Source of the DNA: Bolinopsis microptera
Lineage: Eukaryota > Ctenophora > Tentaculata > Lobata > Bolinopsidae
DNA: 64,000 nucleotides
NCBI RefSeq assembly: GCF_026151205.1
Contig: NC_087074.1
Coordinates: 20,081,240 to 20,145,239, forward strand
Reading direction: 5' to 3'
The notes beneath the pieces were generated by a model, which made no database searches, had not been told where the DNA came from, and saw only the letters and a list, made by a program, of their open reading frames with translations. Both the position numbers and the translations under genes were made by a program. Below are positions 31,463 through 42,949 of the stretch, in pieces (position 1 is the stretch's first letter; each line of letters opens with the position of its first letter).

Positions 31463-31931
31463 CCCTATTCATACTTCCCAGAAGAATAAAGATTTGTAAT
31501 CGCGTCAGCTGCGGCTCATGGAGGGGATCACTTTGGAGGTGAAGAGCGTCCAAAGGCCGTTTGCTCGTCTGATTGAAGAGGTGGGTACTCTCCATATACA
31601 TAATACAGCTATATCCATGATACAGCTATCGACTGGAAATTTTTAATTTAACAACAACGGTAGAAGAGGGTTGAATATGTGGTGATCTTATTGAGGTTTT
31701 TAAAGTTATAAGTTGATCGATTACGGCCTGATCTGTTTGGAATGAGCAGATCCGGACTTAATATAGTATCAATAGCCCAGCATCTTGAACTGCAAGGACT
31801 GCAAAGACAAGCTTTGAGTCTCCTAGATTTGTTTATGTACATTTTTTAGATATTTATATATATATATAAACAAAAAACGTGAGTACAATGACAGAGTCCT
31901 AAATGTTGAAAAGGCTTCCTTCACGCCACTG

Positions 31932-32177
31932 GTGTTCAGTACTACAGGAGGAATGGCAACCGAGGCTTCACAGTTCCTAAAACATCTCGCTGAAAAGATC
32001 AGCCTAAAGAAAGGCCAACGGTATTGTGATGTGATGTCATTTGTCAGACGCAGACTGCGTTTTGATCTACTCAGAACCTGTATAATCTCTATCAGGGGGT
32101 ACAGAGGTACCAGAACCCTTCCACCCACAGCAATAAGTGATTTGGACCTTAACCTGATCAACACTCTTAAACCCTAA
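31932..32177 (+). pseudogene. retroelement C-terminal tail, copy 1
   Basis: The frame includes GGMATEASQFLKHLAEKISL, KGQRYCDVMSFVRRRLRFDL and LRTCIISIRGYRG. From memory, this GGM...F...LA..I..K.G..Y..V...R..LRF.LLR....IRG pattern ends many multicopy reverse-transcriptase polyproteins in cnidarian genomes. Only the tail is present. A second tail at 32435 has similar protein sequence but very different codons. Confidence 0.5.
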
Positions 32178-32328
32178 AAGGTCATGGAGTGCTTGTTGGA
32201 TGGTGGTCTAAACTGCTTTTTGTTGTGATGTGATTTAGTGGATTTTACATATATTATTACAAAGGGTTTTATTTTACCTCAGTTTTTAAATTTGTACCAT
32301 TTTTACAGAATTTTTATAATTATAATTA

Positions 32329-32388
32329 TTTTTATATAGGGTCATTGCTATATTATGTGTATATTGTTTGAATAATTCTATTTTTTAG
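32329..32388 (+). repeat. 3' end repeat after tail copy 1
   Basis: TTTTTATATAGGGTCATTGC onward matches 32724-32783 at about 54 of 60 positions. This is far better than the two coding tails match each other. Confidence 0.8.
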
Positions 32389-32434
32389 ATATTTTACTGT
32401 ACTATTTTATATAGTCCTATCAACCACTGGGGGT

Positions 32435-32653
32435 ATGGGAAGGGAAGCTAATAAGTTCTTCAAGAAATTAGCGGATAAACTATCTAGGAAATCAGGCCAA
32501 CGATATAGTGAGGCAATGACATTTATTAGGAAGAGAGTAAGATTTGACCAATTGAGAACAACAATCATAGCTCTTAGAGGAGAGAGAGGGTTGAAAAGTA
32601 GTAGTGCAGTAAAAATAGCAGTATTAGATATAAATTTGGAGCCAGTTCTTTAA
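32435..32653 (+). pseudogene. retroelement C-terminal tail, copy 2
   Basis: GGMGREANKFFKKLADKLSR, SGQRYSEAMTFIRKRVRFDQ and LRTTIIALRGERG. It is AT-rich in codon choice and is followed by the same 3' repeat (32724-32783). It is probably the 3' end of a second, diverged element. Confidence 0.5.
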
Positions 32654-33258
32654 ACTGGTTTAATTATACTACTTAAAGGGTGTTTATAAATTTTATTTAG
32701 TTTTCTATTGAATTTATATTGAATTTTTATATAGGGTAATTGTTATATTATGTGTATATTGTTTGAATAATTTTTTTATTTAAGGACGAAATGATCCCAT
32801 GGGGGACTCCCAACCCACCAAGCAAGATCCATTTTGGTCTACTTGCTGTGAGGTGTCTCAGCTACATGGGCTGGGGGTCCCCCACCCCTTTTTCAGTATC
32901 TAATATAGATGCAGTAGCAATGTGATCAAGAAAGTCCACAGTTCTTTTTTTTTCAGAGAGAGAGAGAAAGAGTGAGACCATATTGGAACAAGCTCCCACC
33001 AGATGTCAAAAATTCTTAGACAGTTTTAAGTTTTAAAGTTAAACTAATATGATTTAAGAAAAATATGATTGCAGTCAACCAGGGCTCATAAAAGCTTAAC
33101 AGCGCCTGGGTCCGTTCACCAACTGTGCTAATGTGAGTGGCGGTGTGGTAAAACCCATTTTAACAGCGTGAATATTTATCAAATACAAGCGCGCTAGCTG
33201 CTAGCATACTTGTATCATTTAATTTTAAATCAGATTTATTCGGATATATATTTATTGA

Positions 33259-33588
33259 TTATGTATTGAATTGGTGATAAATAATAAAATTGTTTTTTCT
33301 CAGAGTAAGTACATATTCTTCTTGCTCATTATGTTCTAAAAGAAATCTGTCAATGAGGTTATTTTTGGTATGTCTCTGATGAAGTCTTTTCTGTACTTTC
33401 AGAGGTACCAATGTGGCAGGAAACCAGGGCTCATGCTGCCGCTGAGCTAAAGCAGTAGAGGGGATGGCGGCTTCTCTAGGATCTAACACGTCCTGAAGCA
33501 GACCAACACTATGTCCCAACGCACTGGTGTTGGGATGTCTGCCCCCGGTGCCTGTCCGGGTCAATAAAGCAGTCAAGCATCGTGTATG
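33259..33588 (-). CDS. unrecognised ORF or terminal exon
   Basis: The minus frame is open from after a stop near 33589 to TAA at 33259, with no ATG at its head. It reads RCLTALLTRTGTGGRHPNTS, ALGHSVGLLQDVLDPREAAI, PSTALAQRQHEPWFPATLVP and LKVQKRLHQRH. Complexity and composition are those of a real protein C-terminus. I do not recognise the family; a cilia-associated or uncharacterised protein is possible. Confidence 0.45.
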   Translation of the reverse strand, partial: HTRCLTALLTRTGTGGRHPNTSALGHSVGLLQDVLDPREAAIPSTALAQRQHEPWFPATLVPLKVQKRLHQRHTKNNLIDRFLLEHNEQEEYVLTLRKNNFIIYHQFNT

Positions 33589-34129
33589 TTATGTTGAGCA
33601 TTCTCAACCAGCATGAGCAGATGTGGGAACTCCCACAAAAGACCGAAACAGATCTAAAGAAACAGTTAGCAAAATCGGAAAAATAGACTTGAATTTTTTT
33701 ATATAATTTATAAAGCGTATGTTATTGCCCACGTTAAGGGGCCTGTTAATAATTAATTAAATTATTAGCTATTTAAGATTTAATAATAATATAATAAAGA
33801 AAATCTTATTGAATATCTTCGGTGGAATTCACACGTTGCAAAGAAACGTTTTATAAACTTATATAGTAGTGGAAAGTATATAAATTGGGCAAATTTGTAT
33901 TACTGGGTCTAAGAGTATACTGTACAGATCTGAATATTTATTTTATTCAAATGTTAAATTTTTGTAGAAATATTCCTTATGACGTGTGATGATTTTGTTT
34001 TACTTTAAAAAAAAAAAAATAAACACATAACATCCATTACTGTAATAGTGATTTTGCAAATTTATTGATTTCTTAATTACTATTACTATATAATAGAATA
34101 TTACTATAATATAATATTATCTTTTATAG

Positions 34130-34232
34130 TCATGCCAAGAATCCAGTATTATTGTTCGATCTGTGGTTTTAAAGGAAGACAAGGAACAGGATTCCCCTGG
34201 AAAAATAGGGAACCCCATATAGCCAAGCATCG
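34130..34232 (+). CDS. C2H2 zinc-finger first exon
   Basis: Acceptor CTTTTATAG, ATG at 34132, donor CATCG|GTAAGT. It encodes MPRIQYYCSICGFKGRQGTG, then FPWKNREPHIAKHR. C-x2-C and H-x3-H make one C2H2 finger. It ends in phase 2. Joining it to the Pro-rich frame at 34416 needs an acceptor I could not place, so membership in the same gene is inferred from proximity. Confidence 0.5.
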
Positions 34233-34415
34233 GTAAGTCATTGTGATAATGTACTATTTTGCTAGGCCTAAGTCAGTATAATGTATTATATACTAAAAAC
34301 TTTCTTTTATCAATTTATACAGTTCCATACAAAAGTTTTGATAGATCTGCTACTATGATCAAACCTAGATTATCTTCAGAAGGACAAGCAATCCTCCTAC
34401 GGTACAGTGGATTGA

Positions 34416-34820
34416 GTCCAAATTGCTGCTGATGAGCTCAATTGGGGCATCAGCACAACCCATCTTTGCCTACATGAGGGCAGGCCCCATCTGTCCCAGA
34501 CCCTCCCTCACCACCTCTTCCTGCCCCCCCTAGTCCTCCAGCTGGGGCCTCTGTCGCAGCCCCCCTTAGAGGCCTCAGTCCTACAGCCCCGCCCTCAGCC
34601 GCCCACAGTCCTCCAGCTGGGCCCTCTGCTGCAGCCCCCCCTCAGCCCTACAGCTGGGCCCTCTGGCGCTAGTTCTACAGCCACCGCCATCCTCCCTACT
34701 CCTCAAACAGCAGACTTTACCTCTGTAGCTGGCCCCTCTGGCGTGATTACCATCAGTAATACCTTCAGTAACCCCAGGGGTATACACAGAGCCTCCAGGG
34801 CTCCAGGATCCCAGCAAACA
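34416..34820 (+). CDS. Pro/Leu/Gln-rich exon
   Basis: A single frame with no ATG runs from after TGA at 34413 to donor CAAACA|GTATGA. It contains two repeats of VLQLGPL-QPPL (about 34533 and 34608), then SSTATAILPTPQTADFTSVA and NTFSNPRGIHRASRAP. It ends in phase 0 and joins in frame to the exon at 34991. The left boundary is unknown. Looks like a disordered linker. Confidence 0.45.
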
Positions 34821-34990
34821 GTATGAATTGTTCCTTATTACCTATTAGAAGTTTCATGTTCATTGTCATCAATACGTGTAATAAAAGTTAGAATTTATTA
34901 TTTATTATAATACTATATAATTTATCAAAGTTTTTGATGCAAAGTGGTATAATGATTACCCATTAAAAATGTGATTAATTTCTTTTTCAG

Positions 34991-35250
34991 TGGATGACGG
35001 ACGTGATGAAAGAGTTGAGCTCCTTGAGACAGGAGGTCTTAGCACAGAACCAGCAACCCCGGACTCCATCAGCAGCAACAGCAAGTTATCAGACATTCCC
35101 TGATTTGAAGTCTGTATTCAAGGGAGTAAAAACGAACCCCTTATTCATCTTCCACCCGTAGTCCCTAGTGGTGACAACCACCCATGGCCTAAAACCGGCC
35201 CCCTTCAAGGAGAACGCTAACATCAGAGGAAGAAGGAGGGGCATTTGGAG
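34991..35250 (+). CDS. internal exon with an in-frame TAG
   Basis: Acceptor TTTTTCAG. The frame reads WMTDVMKELSSLRQEVLAQN and TASYQTFPDLKSVFKGVKTN, then meets TAG at 35159. It remains open in the same frame (LVVTTTHGLKPAPFKENANI, RGRRRGIW) to a strong donor TGGAG|GTAAGT. The stop may be an alternative end, decay, or a sequence error. The 60 bp around YQTFPD recurs at about 45268. The phase-2 donor fits the acceptor at 44088. Confidence 0.5.
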
Positions 35251-35759
35251 GTAAGTGTAGTAATTATGCTGACTGCATTTGGTCGATATATTTATTGATG
35301 AGGTCTAGGAGTCGTTCATATACAATATAACTCTATGATACTTCAGTACAAGGGCAATTCCACGGTAAGGTTCCACTTGGTGAAAATGAAAAATGTTAAG
35401 ATAAGCACCTAATTTTGGTTAAAATATGTTCATTAGACTCTTAACCTTACAGGCCAACAAAAGTTTTTTGTTTCATATTGCATTAACTTTTGATTTTTCT
35501 CATTTAAAGGAACACTACTCGGAAATGAAAAAATCATTCAAATTTTCAAAGGGCCATAGTTTGGGTATGCAGCAATATTTCTCTATAAAATTCCATACAC
35601 TTAGGCATAGGCATAAGAATGAGAGCTATGCAAAGTTTCAAAACCGTTACTCAAATACTTTTTCAAAAAAATTTCCACAAAGATGGTGTCGCGTCTGTCA
35701 CAAAATTAAGCAAAAAAGTTTTTTCAGAGCCACATAGTGCTATTTAAATATTAAAAAAA

Positions 35760-36990
35760 CCACTGTAACCTATCTCTTCTGAAGGTAAGGGAGTACAGTA
35801 AAAATTATCAGGCTTGTATCTTTTAAGAAAAAATTTTTTCTTAAAAGAAACTCAACTTGTCGCGTCCGTCACATTTTTTTGAAAATGCTCCAGAATATCT
35901 TTAAACAGACTTTAAATGCATTTTTCTTAAAGCTGAGGCCGTCCTCAACACAACTATGTCGTCAAATCGAAAATTGGACAGAAAATGACCGAGTTATGTA
36001 TAATTTTGTATATGCCCAATTAGTGTGTAGTGTGTGTAGCTTACGTTGCAATTATCAAGCTCTCTTATCTTTTGTAACTTTGCGATAAATTCAGTTTGCT
36101 GCTACCGCGTAGTAAGCCTTTGCGTGTGTATACTTGTACATTACTATACAATGTACACCACGGAGGATGATTCACATTTGACCCGATCTCAGAAGAAACT
36201 CAAGGCAGTGACTGTAATTTTCTTCAACAATTACTGAATTATCCATCCATAAAGTGATTTACAAAATGACACCTAAACCTCGTGTTTCGGTGTTCACTTA
36301 AACGGTACTTGGCGGCTGAACTGTGGTGTCTGACGTTTGCAGCTAGATCGGACTCTGCATGATATTGTATTAGCAAATTTGTATAGTGTATAATTGTTTA
36401 GTGTTTATGATACTCTGCAACCTGGTAGCACGGCTGACACAAAAACAAAATGTTGGCCTGGCTTGTGCATAACCAAGTAAATAACACGCACTCCGATAAA
36501 AGCCGTCTGGAGAAACTCCGCAAAATGTTCATTGTAGTCAACGGGCACAAAGAAGCACTACTAGCAATTGTGTCCTTTACCCTCCTACATAATTTGAACA
36601 TTTTTGTGGCTAACTCATTGAACAACATCTGAATTAAAATGTGTCTAGTATTAAAAGATTCAGTAAGTAATTTTTTCATGTACGCTGTACACTGTAGTTA
36701 GTAAATCAAATCAAACTTTTTCGATCAGCCGCGCGCTGAACCAGTGTTGCACTAGGTAAAAATTGTGTATATTTTGTTCATTTTTGAGTGTAAATTAATT
36801 TATTAATTTATCACAAATTATTTTATTATAATATAACCACTTATGTGAAATGGTTATTTTGACTTTAAATATTTGAACTAAATATGAATTGATTGTGGGT
36901 ATAAAATAAAATTTGTTTTACTAAAAATTTGTTTTACTAAGGATTTCAACTATGAAGAAAAGGAAGATGTAGAGGGCTGTGCTGATAGAT
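35760..36990. other. no confident gene
   Basis: AT-rich interior of the possible insertion. The motif GTCGCGTCCGTCACA (about 35859) is shared with 43.6-44.0 kb. Open frames lack motifs. Confidence 0.45.
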
Positions 36991-37001
36991 GGTTCACTTC
37001 G

Positions 37002-37808
37002 ATGGCAAGACAACTGAAATTAGAAAACTTCGAAATTCGTGGAGATATGGACCAAGAAATACTCATGTCTCCGTCTATCTATAAAAGGTATATGGCAGAA
37101 TGGGTTATGCAAGCAACAGACCTCGTACGACGGCAGAGTAGTCAGATGAGCGCTATGATGGAAATTGTTGAGTGCCTCAAGACGGAAGCACTAGCAGACA
37201 AGGAAAAGATGGTCAGGTTGCAGGACCAGTTGCTAGTGCAGAAGGACGAACAACTACAGTTGTTAAAGACGTCAGTTGAAGAGACAGTACAAACAACGGT
37301 GGAGACAGGGATTAAGAGCTACAGTGCCGCTGTACAAAAGAACAGCACAAATGGCGCGGTCTGCAACAGTAAAATTCTGAAGAATGTAATGAAGAGTGTG
37401 GCTGCAGAGGAGGACAGGAGCAAGAATCTGATAGTGTTTGGACTGAAAGAAGAGGATGGAGAACAGCTTCCAGCTCTGGTAACCGCAGTATTGGAGGAGA
37501 TCGGGGAGAAACCTCATTTTGAAGCGACTAGAGTCGGCTGGAAGAGGCCAGGTATCACGGCTATCCGACCAGTCAAGATCACCGTCCCAAGCTCAACAGC
37601 AGTTCATCAGATTCTGATGAAAACAGGGAGACTGAGGATGGCTGATGCACACAAAGATGTATGGATCTGTCCTGATAGATCCAGTGAAGAGCGTGCAGCA
37701 AGGAAGAACGTGGTAACTGACCTGAAGAAGAAGAGGGCTGAACAGACTCATCTCGACCACTACATCCGTAACGGGAAGGTCTGTAGCCGGGTTAAGAAGG
37801 CACCATGA
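37002..37808 (+). CDS. LINE ORF1-like protein (coiled coil plus RRM-like)
   Basis: 268 codons. Residues about 40-100 form a charged coiled coil (EIVECLKTEALADKEKMVRL). Residues about 140-215 match the RRM-like core of CR1/L2-type LINE ORF1 proteins: RSKNLIVFGLKEEDGE, ATRVGWKRPG, RPVKITVPSSTAVHQILMK. The basic C-terminal part WICPDRSSEERAARKNVV then IRNGKVCSRV is also typical. Such proteins bind element RNA as multimers. No ORF2 follows, so this is an orphan ORF1 or a domesticated copy. The frame stays open about 95 bases upstream of the ATG. Confidence 0.6.
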   Translation: MARQLKLENFEIRGDMDQEILMSPSIYKRYMAEWVMQATDLVRRQSSQMSAMMEIVECLKTEALADKEKMVRLQDQLLVQKDEQLQLLKTSVEETVQTTVETGIKSYSAAVQKNSTNGAVCNSKILKNVMKSVAAEEDRSKNLIVFGLKEEDGEQLPALVTAVLEEIGEKPHFEATRVGWKRPGITAIRPVKITVPSSTAVHQILMKTGRLRMADAHKDVWICPDRSSEERAARKNVVTDLKKKRAEQTHLDHYIRNGKVCSRVKKAP

Positions 37809-38400
37809 TGACGTAATTCATGTTTCTCGGACTCCGATCAGTATAATATGTACTTGTAGAGTTGTAGGAGTATTTTAAGAGTTTACGGACGTTATCTGTA
37901 TTTGAGAGACAATTATATTATATAAATACATTATTATTTGATTGTTTCACACTTTTCACGTTTCATAATTTTATTACTAGGTGGAGGTGATGTTATTGAG
38001 ACTTTGGGCGGCCAACAAAAAACTCCCGTTCTGAAAGTTGTCCTCTGTACTTGTTTCACTGACCCACGCTTTTTAGCATTTATACATTTCGGCCCATTTT
38101 ATATGTTTGTTCGAATTGCTGTACATTTGTATACTTGCTATTTTGTAAAAGTTTCAAATCAAATCAAATCATATGGGCGTACGGTAAGGTTTTTTTTTTA
38201 CATATTTGATAGATTTACAGATCTGGCTTGACAAAAATTTTCAGAAAAAATCATGTTCGCGGGAAGCAAAAATCCGATGAGTTTTTTAGGGGGGAGGGGT
38301 AGGGGGTTGACTGTTGAGGGGGGTTGGGAAGGGTTGTCACATGACGAGAAATTGTTTGCAAAAAGTAAACAATCTTTATTTGTTGATATTATTCACCCCT

Positions 38401-41400
38401 GTTGCCTAGAGTGGTGGGTCTGCACTTGAGAAGAGTGGGTCTGGCCGCTAGAATGGTGGGTCTGCAATCTAGAAGTGAGTCTGGCAACCAGAATGGTGGG
38501 TCTGCAATCTAGAAGTGGGTCTGGCAACCAGAATGATGGGTCTGTACCTTTAAAGAGTGGTCTGACAACCAGAGTGGTGGGTGTGCACTTGAGAATAGTG
38601 GGTCTGGCAGCTAGAATGGTGGGTATGCAATCTAGAAGTGGGTCTGTTAACCAGAATTGTGGGTCTACACCCTTGAAGAGTGGGTCTGACAACCAGAATG
38701 GTGGGTCTGCACTTGAGAAGAGTGGTTCTTGCGGCTGGAATGGTGGGTATGCAATCTAGAAGTTGGTCTAGCAACCAGAATTGTGGATCTGCATTCGAGA
38801 ATAATGAGTCTTCACTCTAGAAGAGTGGGTCTGACAACCAGAATGGTGGGTCTGCACTTGAGAAGAGTGGGTCTGGCGGCTGGAATGGTGGGTCTGCAAT
38901 CTAGAAGTTGGTCTAGCAACAGAATTGTGGATCTGCATTCGAGAATAATGAGTCTTCACTCTAGAAGAGTGGGTCCGGCAACCAGAGTGGTGGGTCTGCA
39001 CTTGAGAAGCGTGGGTCTGGCCGCTAAATGGTGAGTCTGCACCCTTTAAGAGTGGGTCTGACAACCAGAGTGGTGGGTCTGGACTTGAGAAGAGTGGGTC
39101 TGGCAGCTGGAATGGTGGGTCTGCAATCTAGAAGTTGGTCTGGCAACCAGAATGGTGGGTGTACGTACACCCTTGAAGAGTGGGTCTGACAACCCGAGTG
39201 GTGGGTCTGGACTTGAGAAGAGTGGGTCTGGCAGCTGGAATGGTGGGTCTACACTTGAGAAGAGTTGGTCTGGCAGCTAGAATGGTGGGTCTGCAATCTA
39301 AAAGTGGGTCTTGCAACCAGAATGGTGTGTTTGCATTCTTGAAGAGTGGGTCTGACAACCAGTGTGGTGGGTCTGCACTTGAGAAGAGTGGGTCTGGCAG
39401 CTAGAATGGTGGGTCTGCAATCTAGAAGTGGGTCTGGCAGTTAGAATGGTGGGTCTGCAATCTAGACGTGGGTCTGGCAACATGAATGGTGGGTCTGCAC
39501 CCTTCAGGCTTAAAGAGTGGGTCTGACAACCAGAGTGGTAGATCTGCACTTGAGAAGTGTGGGTCTGGCAGCTGGAATGGTGGGTCTGCAATCTAGAAGT
39601 TGGTCTGGCAACCAGAATGGTGGGTCTGCACCCTTCAGGCTTCAAGAGTGGGTCTGACAACCAGAGTGGTGGGTCTGCACTTGAAAAGAGTGGGTCTGGC
39701 AGCTGGAATGGTGGGTCTGCAATCTAGAAGTTGGTCTGGCAACCAGAATGGTGGGTGTACGTACACCCTTGAAGAGTGGGTCTGACAACCCGAGTGGTGG
39801 GTCTGGACTTGAGAAGAGTGGGTCTGGCAGCTGGAATGGTGGGTCTGCAATCTAGAAGTTGGTCTGGCAACCAGAATGGTGGGTGTACGTACACCCTTGA
39901 AGAGTGGGTCTGACAACCCGAGTGGTGGGTCTGGACTTGAGAAGAGTGGGTCTGGCAGCTGGAATGGTGGGTCTGCAATCTAGAAGTTGGTCTGGCAACC
40001 AGAATGGTGGGTCTGCACCCTTCAGGCTTCAAGAGTGGGTCTGACAACCAGAGTGGTGGGTCTGCACTTGAAAAGAGTGGGTCTGGCAGCTGGAATGGTG
40101 GGTCTGCAATCTAGAAGTTGGTCTGGCAACCAGAATGGTGGGTGTACGTACACCCTTGAAGAGTGGGTCTGACAACCCGAGTGGTGGGTCTGGACTTGAG
40201 AAGAGTGGGTCTGGCAGCTGGAATGGTGGGTCTGCAATCTAGAAGTTGGTCTGGCAACCAGAATGGTGGGTGTACGTACACCCTTGAAGAGTGGGTCTGA
40301 CAACCCGAGTGGTGGGTCTGGACTTGAGAAGAGTGGGTCTGGCAGCTGGAATGGTGGGTCTGCAATCTAGAAGTTGGTCTGGCAACCAGAATGGTGGGTG
40401 TACGTACACCCTTGAAGAGTGGGTCTGACAACCAGAGTGGTGGGTCTGGACTTGAGAAGAGTGGGTCTGGCAGCTGGAATGGTGGGTATGCAATCTAGAA
40501 GTTGGTCTGGCAACCAGAATGGTGGGTGTACGTACACCCTTGAAGAGTGAGTCTGACAACCCGAGTGGTGGGTCTATACTTGAGAAGAGTTGGTCTGGCG
40601 GCTAGAATGGTAGGTCTGCGATCTAAAAGTGGGTCTTGCAACCAGAATGGTGGATCTGCACTTGAGAGGAGTGGGTCTGTCAGCTGGAATGGTGGGTCTG
40701 CAATCTATAAGTGAGTCTGGCAGCTAGAATAGTGGGTCTGAAATCTAGAAGTGGGTCTTGCAACATGAATGTGGGTCTGCACCCTTGAAGAGTGGGTCTG
40801 GCAATCAGAATGGTACGTCTACACTCTAAAAGAGTGTGTCTGGCAACCAGAATGGTGGATTTTCGCCCTAGAAGGGTGAGTCTGGAAACCAGAAAGGTGG
40901 GTCTACAATCTGGAATAGTGGGTCTGGCAACAAGAATTGCGGGTCTGCATTCTAGAATAGTGGATCTTCACTCTAGAAGAGTGGGCCTGGCAACCAGAAT
41001 GGTAAGTCTACACTCTGTCAACTAGATTTGGGGGTCTATAAACTAGAATATAGGAGATATGGCTACCAGAATTGTGGGTTTGGACAACCCGAATGGTGGG
41101 TCTTCACTCTAGAATAATAGGTCTGGTGGGTCTACACTTTAGAAGAGTGGGTCTGGCAACTAGATTGGTGTGTCTGCAATCTATAAGAGTGGGTCTGGAA
41201 ACCAGAATAGTGGGTCTGCAATCAAGGGAATCAAGATGAGTGAGTCTGGCAATCAGAATAGTGGGTCTGCACCTTAGGGTAGTGGGTCTGGAAACAAGAA
41301 TGGTGGGTCAGAATTCTTGAATAGTGGGTGACCTTCACTCTAGCTAAGAGTGGGTCTGGCAACAAGAATGGTGGGTAAAAATTCTAGGATAGTGGGTCTT

Positions 41401-41812
41401 CACTCTAGAAGAGTGGGTCTGGCAACCAGAATGGTAAGTCTACACTCTGTCAAGTGTCAACCAGAATTGGGGGTCTAAACTAGAATATAGGATAAATGGC
41501 AACCAGAATTGTGCGTCTGGAGTCTAGAGTCTAGAATAGTGGGTCCGGCAACCCGAAAGGTGGGTCTTCACTCAAGAATAGTGGGTCTGGCAATCGGAAT
41601 GGTGCGTCTACACTCTAGAAGAGTGGGGCTGGCAACCAGAATGGTAATTCTTCACTCTGTCAACCAGAATTGGGGGTCTATGAACTAGAATATAGGAGAT
41701 ATGACAACCAGAATTGTGGGTCTGGACTCTAGAATAGTGGGTCTGGCAACCAAAATGTTCAGTCTGCACTCTAATAGAGTGGGTCTGGCAACTAGAATGC
41801 AGACACGTAGCC
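38401..41812 (+). repeat. about 42 bp satellite with 128 bp higher-order repeat
   Basis: The base unit is about 42 bp (AGTGGGTCTGGCAACCAGAA then TGGTGGGTCTGCA...). From about 39170 to 40570 it is organised as a 128 bp trimer, and part of that as a 387 bp block repeated at 39635 and 40022. 42 being a multiple of 3, long frames appear on both strands but keep breaking. The left and right thirds are more diverged. Confidence 0.95.
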
Positions 41813-41999
41813 AAGGGGAAGACCCACGGAAAAAAAATTGAACCCCAAAAAAAATAAACCCCCTAGTCCCCATGGTCGCCTGGTAAGTGGGCTGTGTTTA
41901 TGACTGTTTGATTAAACGACACGACAGGCAATCGACTTTAGCATTTCGTAAATTATTCCCAAATCCCACTATACAATATGTACTTATTCCATTCAATGT

Positions 42000-42900
42000 G
42001 ACAAGTACTGAGTTCCCCCCTAGCCCCCAACTTTGTATTATTGTGATGTCTGAAATTACAAATTTCTAATGCCAAATGTCGTCTGAAACACCCTATTTCT
42101 CAAAAATTTTCCGGGGGCTGCACCCCCAACTTTGTATTATCGCCGTACTACAAATTTCTTTAATGCCTAATTTCGTCTAAAACAAATAATTTCTAAAAAT
42201 TTTCTTGGGGGCTGCGCCCCCCCCCCCCCCAAGTCCCCCAACTTTATATTATTGTGATGTCTGATTATTACTGCGCCCCCCCAGCCCACCAACCTTGTAT
42301 TATTGTAATGTCTGATTATTGCTGTCCTACAAATGTCGTCTGGAACACCCTATTTCTCAAAAAGTTTCCGAAGGCCAGGGCTGCGCCTGCCTAGCCCTCC
42401 AACTTTGTATTATTGTGATGTCTGATTATTACTGTCCTACAAATTTCTTTAATGCCAAATGCCGTTTTAATCACCCTATTTCTCAAAAATTTTCCTGGGG
42501 GTTCGCTCCCCTAGCCCACCAACTTTATATTATTCTGATGTATGATTATTGCTGTCCTACAAATTTCTTTAATGCCAAATGTCGTCTGAATCACCCTATT
42601 TCTCAAAATTTTTCCGGGGTTGCGCCCCCCAGCCCACCAACCTTGTATTATTGTAATGTCTGATTATTGCTGTCCTACAAATGTCGTCTGGAACACCCTA
42701 TTTCTCAAAAATTTTCCGAAGGCCAGGGCTGCGCCCCCTAGCCCCCCAACTTTGTATTATTGTGATGTCTGATTATTACTGTCCTACAAATTTCTTTAAT
42801 GCCAAATGTCGTCTAAAACACATAATTTCTCAAAAATTTTCTGGGGGGCTGCGCCTTCCCCCCTCCCTAGCCAACCAAAGGAGCTTCGCCCCGGCTACGT
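42000..42900 (+). repeat. about 118 bp tandem repeat, 7-8 copies
   Basis: Units contain CAACTTTGTATTATTGTGAT, CCTACAAATTTCTTTAATGC, CCCTATTTCTCAAAAATTTT and a C-rich run. Copies differ by indels. Frames across it are repeat artefacts. Confidence 0.9.
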
Positions 42901-42949
42901 GTCGTGTCGGGCTACGTGCCCAGAATCGAAAAAACTTAATCTTTAAATG

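Noticed and set aside
38393-41873. Many 60-120 codon frames with LARPT/HHSSCQT or RVGLAARM repeats on both strands
   Set aside because: The 42 bp satellite unit is a multiple of three, so frames stay open by periodicity. They start and stop at random and have no splice or start context.
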